Assembly (NCBI GenBank): GCA_918807975.1 | Contig: OU964932.1 | Coordinates: forward strand, 15,965,501-16,029,500 | Source of the DNA: Aplidium turbinatum | Taxonomy: Eukaryota > Chordata > Ascidiacea > Aplousobranchia > Polyclinidae | Reading direction: 5' to 3' | Length of the DNA: 64,000 bases | Part shown: positions 54,930 through 64,000 of the stretch, one piece after another | Layout: each line of letters opens with the position of its first letter | Position numbering within the stretch: the first letter of the stretch is position 1 | Notes under the pieces: generated by a model | What the model was told of the DNA's origin: nothing | What the model saw: only the letters and a program-made list of their open reading frames with translations | Databases searched by the model: none | Made by a program: the position numbers and the translations under genes

Positions 54930-57900
54930 TCAAAATATCCAAGCACTCAGACATGTCAAAATTAAGCTAATTTTATATTTTGTGGGATTTGTATTTTGTT
55001 TAAGATTTAATGTTTTGAAATAATGGTTCGAAATTACAAATACCCATGCTCAAATTGTAACAATGCCTGTAAAACAAACCAAAACTGCATCTGCTGTGAT
55101 TTATGCAACAGGTGGTCTCATTTAAATTGCATAAGTATGACTGTCCAGCAGTTTCAAAGCCTTTCTAAATCTGCCAGTCCTCACTTTTGTATAACATGTT
55201 TGAATGAAAGCCTTCCGTTTGTTAATATATGCCCCAAGAATTTTTCTGATGAATTTGCTGTACCACTTGAAATGCACAACTGTTTTGTTGCTGATGACGG
55301 TGATGATTATTTATTAATCTCTAAAATGAAAAATATTTTTCAAAATTGTAAACTTCAAGACCTAACAATCATTCATTTCAATACCAGAAGCCTTGGCAAA
55401 AATAAAGATCGTATCGAAGAGTTCATGCTTGAAAGTAACTTTAATCCCTCAATTATAGCCATTTCAGAAACAAAAATAAGTACTAACTGAGTTGACAATC
55501 TCCATCTCCCTGATTATAACTTTCTTCATAGTGACTCAACAACGAAAGCTGGTGGGGTTGCCTTTTACATAAAAAAGAACATTCCATATGCATTGCGTAT
55601 TGACCTCAACCTTAAATTGCCAGAATGTGAAGATTTATGGATAGAAATTCCTCAAAAAACAGGTAAAGCGTTTGTTATATGTGTCATGTATCGCCATCCA
55701 AACTACAGCTTCAATCACTTTCAAGAAAAAGTATGTAATTCTATATCAGCCATAGAAAACTCTAAACAAGACTACTTAATTTGTGGTGACATGAACATCA
55801 ATCTTCTTCTAAAAAATAACAATATAACAATCTATAAAGAGTCATTGAATTCACTTGGGTGTAATTCATCATCATCATCCGTTCAGTCGTTTACGACTCT
55901 CGGTCACTCTATATGTTATCTTTCTCCACATCTCTCGATCCCACGCAGCCTCCTTCAATTCATGCACTCCCATACCACTGTCATTTACAATCGTGTCAAG
56001 CCATCTTGTTTTCGGGCGCCCCCTTCCTCTTCCTCCGCTCACCAAACCAAGCATGATGTCTTTTTCCATTGATTTGCTTCTCATTATGTGGCCAAAATAT
56101 GAAAGTTTCTGCCTGACGATTCTAGCTTCTAGGGATATGTCCGGTTTAATTTGTTCAAGAATTTTCTCATTTGTTATTTTGGCTATCCAAGGAACACGCA
56201 GTAACCTTCTCCAACACCACAATTCAAATGCGTCAATCTTTCTTCTGTCTGTTTTGTTCATTGTCCATGTTTCGCATCCGTAAGTTGCAATTGGGAATAT
56301 TATAGTTTTGATCAGCTTCTTTTTTTGTTTCTAATTTTATATCCTTGCTCTTCCAAATGCTATTCATTCCAACAAATGCATTTCTTCCCAGCGCTATTCT
56401 TCTCCTTATCTCTGGTGAGTTATTAGAATCCCAGCTTATTTTTGAGCCTAAAAATATGAATTCATTCACTGTTTCAATTTCTTGATTTTCGATCTTGATG
56501 TTTATGTTATCTGCTTTACCAGTTGTTATAATTTTTGTTTTTTTGATGTTGAGTTTCAATCCAGCCCTTTCACTTTCCTTTTTCACTTTGATGATTAAGT
56601 CTTCAAGATCTTGTGCGTTCTCGGCCAAAAGGGTAGTGTCATCTGCATATCTCAAGTTGTTTATAATTCTGCCACCGATTTTCACTCCTATATTGGAATT
56701 ACTCAACCCTGCTCTCCTCATGACCATTTCTGTGTACATATTAAATAGAGAAGGTGATAAAATGCACCCTTGGCGTGTTCCTTTTTCAATTTTAAACCAA
56801 GCTGTATTTCCGTATGCTGTTCGAACTGTAGTTCGGGTGTAGGTGTAGTGGGTGTAATTGTCTCATCCAAAATGCAACCAGATTTCTTGTTAACAACACT
56901 CCTTCTCTTCTTGACCATATATGTACTCAAACAACTGCAAACAAAACATTTCTAGTGGAATTTGTAAATATGACATATCTGACCATTTACCTGTTTTTGC
57001 AATCGTAAAGAATTCTACTGTACGTTTCTCTAATGTACATACTCAATACAAAAGGTCATGGAAAAATTTTGTTCTTGAAGATTTTTTGCTAGAATTGCAA
57101 GATGGTATGCAAAATATTGAAAACAACATAGCGTTAACTGATGTTGATGTAAACAGCAACTTTTACCAATTTATTTCTCACCTACAACTTATGATCAACA
57201 AACATGCACCTCTAAGACAATTATCTAGGCGTGAAAAAAAACTAACACTTAAACCCTGGATAACTAAAGGCATTTACAAATCAATCAAAACAAAAAATAA
57301 ATTTTTCAGATTGTGTTACAGGCATGATGATTCTAAACAGATTCTTTCCTACAAAGCATACTCTAATAAACTGTCACACTTAAAAAGAATTGCAAAAAAA
57401 ACAATATTACTACAATCTGTTTAACGTTAACAAAAATGATTCTGGAAAAATGTGGAAAGTGATTAATGATCTAATTACATACAAAAACTCTTCCTCAAAA
57501 AATAATTTACCTCAACATATAATCATTGATGACACAACGTATGAAACTGATTCTATGAATTTTACAAATCTAATCAACAAACATTTCACTGAAACAGGAA
57601 CAAAAATGGCAGCTAAAATACCATCAGTACATCCACATAGTGATATAAAAAGTCAATTAAAATCATTTGCTTTTGAAGATATTATTGAAAGCGAAATCTC
57701 TGATTGTATCAATGGCATGAAAACAAAAACAGCTCCTGGTTTGGATGGTGTCTCCACTAAAACTGTTAAATTAGCTAAATGTGTCATTACTCCTGTCCTG
57801 GTCAAACTATTCAACAAATGCTCAAGAAGTTTATCCAGATTGTCTAAAACTATCACAAATCACTCCAGTACCAAAACACCCTCATCCCAAAGCCTTAACT

Positions 57901-59600
57901 GATTTTCGACCAATTTCTTTATTGTCGACATTCTCTAAAATCTTTGAAAAAATTCTATATCAAAGAATTAATAAATTTCTCAACAAACATAATATTTTGT
58001 CTACATGCCAGCATGGCTTTAAAAGTAATGACTCCACTTCACTAGCCACAACAAGAATATATGATGAACTGTTATCTGCCATGAATCAAAAGGAATTTAC
58101 ATGCTCAATTTTTCTGGATTTAAGCAAAGCCTTTGATACTGTAGATCATAAAATCTTACTAAGTAAACTTTACAATTATGGCCTTCGAGGTAAAGTTCTG
58201 AATCTTTTAAATTCCTACTTATCTAATAGACAACAATGTACTAAAATACTTGGAAATACATCTGACTTTGAACAAATAAAATGTGGTGTCCCTCAAGGCT
58301 TTGTTTTAGGGCCATTACTCTTTCTATTATATGTGAATGACTTACCAAATGCAACAAATTTTAAAACAACATTATTTGCTGATGACACCAATTTACATAT
58401 GACAGATAAAGACTTAACTTGCCTTCAAAAAAGAGTAAATAAAGAAATGAAATTTGTCGATATTTGGATGAGACAAAATAAGCTGTCAATTAACTATTCA
58501 AAAACTGCATACATGATAATATGTAAAAATCCTTTCAAAGCCAAATCATTTCAATTGAGTATTAATGGAAATCCTATTCAACAAGTAGATTCAATTAAAT
58601 ATCTTGGTGTTACCCTTGACAACAAGCTATCATGGAAATCACATTTAACTTGTCTTCGCACAAAGCTAAATAAAACTTGTGGAATTTTATATAAGCTCAG
58701 ACATTTTGTACCACTTAGTACATTGCGTGTTGTTTATTTTGCTCTTTTTCAATCTCATTTACAATATTTATTAATAAATTGGGGTAGAGCTGATAAATCT
58801 ATTTTACATCCCATAGAAATTATTCAAAATAAAGCTCTTAGAGCATGTTTATTTTACCCCAGACATGCCCTTGTAAATTTATTATATGTTAAATTTGATG
58901 TTCCCAAGCTTAATGACTTAATTGAAATTGAGTATGCCAATTTTATGCACAAATATAAAAATGGACTTCTACCTGATTGTTTTAGTGCTTATTTTAATGA
59001 TTTAAATAATATCCATCAACATAATACTCGCCACAAGATAAAATCCCAATATTTCTTACCCAGAACTAATAATAACTCCGGGCAAAAAATGCTACAGTAC
59101 TTGGGACCCCAAGCATGGGGTAAGGTTCCTTCAGAAATTAAATGTTTGTCTCCCTTTTCATTCAAAAAGCAATATCAAATGCACTTGGTCGGTTGTTACT
59201 CTTGCTAAATGCAACTCTGTTGTGTATTTTTCAGTGGATTTGATCTGACATGTCTGACACTCTGACAGCTTTTGAGATCTAATTTGTGTTTTGTTTGAAT
59301 TCTCTGTTTTTGTTTTTTTATGTTATGTTCATATACAATCTTCTCATGTTTTGGCTTGCATTTACTAACCCCCACATTGCGATTGTAACCTTATTCGTTT
59401 CATTATTTTCTCTAAGTACTTTCAGTATAATTTTCATTGGTAGTATTTTTTTTGTAAAATACGGTACTGCCGCCGGGGTGGAAGCTGACTTGGTGACCTC
59501 ATAAGGTCTTTTGCTTCCTTCCTCTCTCACCTCTATGTAATGTACCAGTGTATTTGTCGTGATAATTTGAGAAAAAAATAAACCAGTGATTGATTGATTA
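54930..59600 (+). mobile_element. CR1/L2-like LINE, near full length, interrupted
   Basis: One reading order: PHD-type zinc finger (CSNCNNACKTNQNCICCDLC, about 55047-55200), endonuclease start LTIIHFNTRSLGKNKDRIEE, YLICGDMNINLL, then after an antisense insertion SLLDHIY, DHLPVFAIV, and reverse transcriptase with FRPISLL, CSIFLDLSKAFDTVDH, GVPQGFVLGPLLFLLYVNDL and LFADDTNL. Ends in GATTGATTGATTA. Defects: one in-frame TGA at 55488, frame changes near 57400 and 57825, and the RTE insertion. Recently dead. Confidence 0.9.
55867..56849 (-). mobile_element. RTE (BovB-like) LINE 3' fragment inside the CR1/L2-like LINE
   Basis: Reverse frames read MYTEMVMRRAGL, LRYADDTTLLAENAQDLEDL, FIFLGSKI, then RRKIDAFELWCWRRLLRVPW, KLSYFGHIMRSKS, GRGRPKTRWLD: classic RTE-clade order. 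(GATGAT) tail at the left edge. Target duplication GGGTGTAATT at 55857-55866 and 56850-56859. Confidence 0.92.
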
Positions 59601-59679
59601 AGGATTGCATGCTAGACAAGCTCTCGATCTAGCGGCATATTGTAGATGGAGAAATTTAACATTTCCATTGATGATCCTA

Positions 59680-60160
59680 AGAGTTTGCCGAAGTCGTTGA
59701 TCGCAGTTTCAGCAAATATTTTAAAAGGGTTAGGGTTAGGAAAAGATCGAGAAGAATAAATTAAAAATAGCCGAAGTCGCTGATCAGAGTTTCCGCAAAC
59801 AAACAAACTCAAAAGATCGAGAGAAAAAAATAGAACAAAGCCGAAGTCGCTGATCGCAGTTTCCGTTTTTCCGCAAACATTTAAAAATTTCTGGTAATGA
59901 TCTTAAGAGTTTACCGAAGTCGCTGATCGCAGTTTCCGCAAACATTTTAAAAAGGGTTAGGAAACGATCGAGGAAAAAAATATTAAAAAAAGCCGAAGTG
60001 GCTGATTGGAGTTTTTGCAAACAAACAAACTGAAAAGATCGAGAGAAAAATATAGAACCGTTTTTCCGCAGTTTCCGCAAACATTTAAAAATTTCCGGTA
60101 ATGATGCTAAGAGTTTTTGTTTGTTTGCGGAAACTGCAATCAACGACTTCGGCTTTTTTT
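59680..60160. repeat. Complex minisatellite with GCCGAAGTCGCTGATCGCAG units
   Basis: About six direct copies of GCCGAAGTCGCTGATCGCAG followed by TTTCCGCAAACA, separated by AGATCGAGAGAAAA and GGGTTAGGAAA spacers. The last copy (about 60115-60155) is inverted. Confidence 0.88.
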
Positions 60161-61170
60161 AAATTTTTTCTCTTGATCTTTTCAAGATACGAACTGAGGG
60201 TACGAACTGTTCAGGGTACGAACTAGGTTGCATCCCTTAATATGTGGGGACTACTGCTTTATCATACGTTGGTTTCCATTTTGTTGGCATAGCTAGTAAT
60301 ACAGTACAGTAAATTTATTCAAGAGAATATGTGTTCTCAACAAGGTACTGTTTGTAAACTTCTTGGAGAAGGAAGGAGTCAACATGCTACATTGGTAATC
60401 TACAGTAAAATTTTGGACATCAAATACGTAAAGTCATATAAAAGTAAAATCCTGTTAAAAATATATAAGCAAAAATATATTAAAAAAGTGAGGACATTTG
60501 AGAATTTTGAAGTGTACTCGAAGAACAATTTATGTTTTTTGAAAAAAAACAAGTTCTTTAAAAAGAGGACATATGCTATACTATTGACGTTGTGGGACTG
60601 ACAATGCTAAAAAACAACAACAAAATTGATTTCTTATTAAAAATAAAGCTGGTAAACTATTGCTGCATTATCAACAAGGTAACTTCAGCGGGTTTGGTAA
60701 CCAACATAATCAAAAAACCAACTCAAACACTTTCGACACGTACGTGTGTCCTCATGAGAAATTATTTAAATCTGCAATATATAGTAAAATAAAAAATTAT
60801 AAGATAAATCTGACTATGCACTATAACTGTAACAACACTCTGGACTGAAAAGTACAAACTGAACAAGTGATACAAGAATGATTACGAGTAAATTATCTGG
60901 TGGAAACAGATCACATGAGGTGTAAAGTAAAGTATGTAAGTCAGGTGGAAAACAATTAGAACACACACAAAAAGAATAATGAGCCACAGGCGAATAAGTT
61001 CTGCCTGTTAAGAGACAGATTATTCCGTTTGATTCTTCAGGCTTCCATGATCTTAGTCTGAAATTCAGATTCGCCTTAAGAAATGATTTTAAACTGGTCG
61101 ATCGAAACATTGTCAGTGCGCGATACACAAGAGGGGATGTGCTCTTTAATTGCACTTTTTGTTGTTAAAT
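60161..61170. other. AT-rich interval without recognised content
   Basis: Short open frames only, biased to lysine, asparagine and leucine as expected from AT-rich noise. Confidence 0.6.
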
Positions 61171-61392
61171 TTGGGTTTAAGTGCTCCCTGGCCCTTGTCA
61201 ACAAATGTCTGGTTGACATATCAATGTATGTATACGGTAGTTTACATCACGTAAACAACTAAACGTATACACAGCATTCGAAGAAAGAGCAAAGGGGGTA
61301 GGCGACTTCAGTTGAAAACATCGGTGCACTTTAAATGTTTTATATGTGTACAGACATTTGTTGACAAGGGCCAGGGAGCACTTAAACCCCAA
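61171..61392. repeat. Inverted repeat with about 39-bp arms
   Basis: TTGGGTTTAAGTGCTCCCTG at the left and its complement CAGGGAGCACTTAAACCCC at the right, both continuing through GCCCTTGTCAACAAATGTCT. Probably a small MITE; no target duplication identified. Confidence 0.85.
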
Positions 61393-61555
61393 ACTTGATG
61401 GTTGCAGCAGGCAGCAGCTATAACAAAAGTAAGATGAGAGATAAAACAAAACTTTGTGACAAAAATTAATGTTGGGTTTGAATAAAAAATGTTTGAAACA
61501 AGGCATTGCTTAGAATGTTTGAATCATGGTGGTCTTTAATACAGACCTCAATAAT

Positions 61556-61823
61556 CGTGCACGGACATTTTGCCGAAAGGACATTTTGCCGAAAGACATT
61601 TTGCCGAAACTCATTTTGCCGAAAAGACAAATTGCCAAAAGGATTAATTGCTTGTGAATGTTATTTATGCGTTATTAGGTTATGATAATACATATAGTAC
61701 GTTTGTATAATTTCGGCAATTAGTCCTTTTGGCAAAATGAGTTTCGGCAAAATGTCCTTTCGGCAAAATGTCTTTCGGCAAAATGTCTTTCGGCAAAATG
61801 TCCTTTCGGCAAAATGTCCGGGT
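61556..61823. mobile_element. Palindromic element of GGCAAAATGTC units
   Basis: Arms made of repeated GACATTTTGCCGAAA units with a unique centre of about 70 nt. Flanked by an 11-nt direct repeat ACCTCAATAAT at 61545-61555 and 61824-61834. Confidence 0.88.
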
Positions 61824-61834
61824 ACCTCAATAAT

Positions 61835-62859
61835 ACATTGTGCAAACTTTGAATTTGATTCAAGGCAAACTTGTTTGCGTTTGACTACAGGAAAAATTAG
61901 GCTGCTTGTCTGAATTGTAGTTTATAAACACAGTCTAACTATACTTTATTTAATTTTAAACTATCTTTTTGCCACTGGCAAGCCAAATGTCAACTAGATT
62001 TTGGTAGTTGTACTGTTCTGTAACTGATGAAACAATCTGGCAACACTCGTGCAAGTAATTTTTTTTTAATTTTATGAAAGGTAAAACTAAAGCTATAGAC
62101 AAAACTCGATCAAATTTGTCTATTTATTGAGTACGAAGACAAGGTATTTTATCAAAAAAGTATGAAGACATAACTCATTTAAAGTTTTAAGAAGTTCTTT
62201 GAAGAAAATATGTCTGCCAATCTTTAAACTGCTCCCTATTGCCAATCCCTTTATCAACCATAATTTTGAAGCTCACTCTGAAGGCTAGTTACCGGTATAT
62301 AATTTGCAAAAAGAGTTTCCACTGCATAATATTCTACCCATTTGCAAATTTTCTCAACCAATTTCGAATCAACATGCCCCCTTGCAATAGCAGCAACTTC
62401 TGGACTGCTACAGAGGAGTAACAGTCCAAAAGTGACTGCCAGACCAGAAGCAGCAAGAGCTTCCAGGCGCGTCCGCAAAGGATACAAAAGCAAAAATTTT
62501 AAAATTAAGTTAAAATAACTTGTTGCTCTAAAACTAGTGCCTAATTTTTCAATTAAAATTAATCAATGCTTAAAATTGTCACTGAGACTTTTTAAGTTTT
62601 TGAGAGGTTAGAAATTTTATTATTTTTCAGAAAAATAATAATAATCATGAAATATTTGGCAACCTTGGGCACTTTTGGACGGCAGTAACTTCTGGACCGC
62701 TACACCGGTTCAAGTCAGAGGCGAGTAAATTTAATCTGGACATCAAAAATAATTTCCAAAAACACTGTAGGCTATATCAAAAATGTTAATTTGTTTAGCT
62801 TTGTTATGATTGTGTAGTGCAAACATGTTATTGTTCAAGAGTGGTGTCGGGTAGAGGGG
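61835..62859. other. Interval without recognised gene
   Basis: A 79-codon reverse frame at 62254-62493 looks protein-like in composition but matches nothing I recognise and has no clear splice context. Otherwise AT-rich. Confidence 0.5.
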
Positions 62860-63340
62860 CGTATTAACCGCCCCTCATAACTCCTCCTGGGGGGAACAGT
62901 TGTTTAGGGGACCGCGTTGCTCCCACAAATCCCGATCAAGTTTTGCATGGTTGAGAGAGACTTTCAGCTGATTTTTGTATCTCATTTTTGGTCTTCCGGG
63001 GGATCTTTTCCCTGTCTCTACTTCACCATATAGCATTATTCGAGGAAGTCTCGTTGGGTCCATTCGCACGACATATCCCTGGCACGACATGTCCTGTCCA
63101 GCAAAGATGGTGTTGAAATGTGATGGTTTCTAAACTGCTGGGTAACCTAGCGTGATCAATTGATTGCATCGTTGATGAGACAATCTTCCCAATGAGTGCT
63201 TAGCATTTGCCTCAGTTTCCTCTGCTGGAAATTTTCAAGACGTTTGATGTCACGGCGGTATAATGTCCATGTTTCACAAGAATAGAGAAAGGTAGATAGA
63301 ACAACTGCCCGGAAGACCATAATTTTTGTTCGAAAGGATA
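62860..63340 (-). mobile_element. LINE C-terminal fragment (RTE-like)
   Basis: Reverse frames read SCETWTLYRRDIKRLENFQQ, RKLRQMLSTHWEDCL, then GYVVRMDPTRLPRIMLYGEV, GKRSPGRPKMRYKNQLKVSL. This is the standard C-terminal order of an RTE-like protein, with at least one stop and frame change. Confidence 0.85.
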
Positions 63341-63509
63341 TTGGCTAGTAGCCTATGGTTGTTTAAAACACGATGGTTTTAAGTCTTCCATAGGCCCAAT
63401 GTGCAGCTTTTGATGTTCAATATCCTTTGCACATATTGGTGCTGTTAAAAGTATGCTACCAAGGTAGAAGGAGTAGTCTAGCCTACTGACTACTTCACCT
63501 ACAAGTAGA

Positions 63510-64000
63510 CAGTGTTGTACGCGTCAATGAAATAAATTGACGGCGTCAGCGCGAATTGCCTAAAAATTTTACGGCGTAAAGTAGGCTACTGCATCAGCTC
63601 TCAAAGAAATTGACGGCATCAGCGCTAATTTCTAGCACTATTTTAGCCAGGATCTCACAAAACGGAAGTATTTCAACCAAGTTTAGGCTAACAATAGCTA
63701 TGAATAAAGAGCAGGTATTATGTTTTGAGACTGTATTGTAATCAGCTGCTTAGCCTATTAGTTATTTCCTTGTAGAAACACAAGCACTTCAAAACGTTTG
63801 TCTGACAATCTTCTGCGTTTGGGACGCATAATGTCGTTTCCAAGTGAAAACATGTGTTTCACAGCAGTGCTGGATGGTATTGGTGTGTTGTATTTCAAAA
63901 ACAAGCCTTGAAAACGTTCACTCGGAAATGTATCACTGTTCCAAGCGTGCTGTGATGGTTTAGCATATAGGCTACAAATCTTTTAACGAGGTCCACTGCA
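63510..64000 (-). mobile_element. End of a hAT element, cut by the window edge
   Basis: Starts with a hAT-type end CAGTGTTGTACGCGTCAATG and contains transposase sequence in reverse. The other end lies beyond 64000. Left flank CAAGTAGA is the candidate 8-bp duplication. Confidence 0.78.
63758..64000 (-). pseudogene. hAT transposase C-terminus, partial
   Basis: Reverse frame WNSDTFPSERFQGLFLKYNT, PIPSSTAVKHMFSLGNDI, RPKRRRLSDKRFEVLVFLQG is the hAT dimerisation domain (compare PSSAxVERLFSxG and RxxLSDxxFExLxFL). Stop at 63758. The sequence nearer the edge (VDLVKRFVAYMLNHHS) is in another frame, so it is probably decayed. Confidence 0.82.

Overview
The window looks like gene-containing DNA from a marine invertebrate chordate, most likely an ascidian tunicate. 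This is inferred from compact host exons in a low-GC background, GT-AG introns, many TAGGCCTA-type words, a nidogen that contains thyroglobulin type-1 repeats, and a dense population of small tRNA-derived SINEs, hAT-type MITEs and LINE fragments. The species cannot be fixed from the sequence alone.

Layout. 147-30376 (+): a complete nidogen (basement-membrane glycoprotein) gene of 26 exons whose splice phases all agree (4449 nt, 1482 aa). Domain order is signal peptide, NIDO, EGF, G2F, three EGFs, a TIL (trypsin-inhibitor-like) domain, five thyroglobulin type-1 repeats, a YWTD propeller and a final EGF. 32887-37877 (+): two exons of the nucleoside diphosphate kinase NME6. 40981-41576 (+): a citrate-synthase-lysine methyltransferase (CSKMT/METTL12)-like coding exon, which can be joined in frame to NME6 exon 2. 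43315-53839 (-): a complete seven-exon Mediator subunit MED6 gene (259 aa), convergent with CSKMT; one of its introns is of the GC-AG type. From 53840 to the right edge I see no host gene, only mobile elements and repeats.

Mobile DNA explains most introns and spacers. At least a dozen hAT-type elements are bounded by perfect or near-perfect 8-bp target-site duplications, several of them nested. There are also a 4.2-kb element with long terminal inverted repeats and a 9-bp duplication inside MED6 intron 4, a PIF/Harbinger MITE (TAA duplication), two pogo/Tigger-like elements (TA duplication), foldback elements, four SINE families, a CR1/L2-like LINE (about 54.9-59.6 kb) split by an antisense RTE-type LINE, further LINE 3' ends, a Penelope-like fragment, and the end of a hAT element with transposase sequence at the right edge.

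The most notable host observations are the phase-compatible NME6-CSKMT arrangement (fusion protein or dicistronic unit; both human proteins are mitochondrial), the TIL domain and expanded thyroglobulin repeats in nidogen with a recent exon duplication or conversion, and the 40-nt MED6 micro-exon followed by a GC donor.
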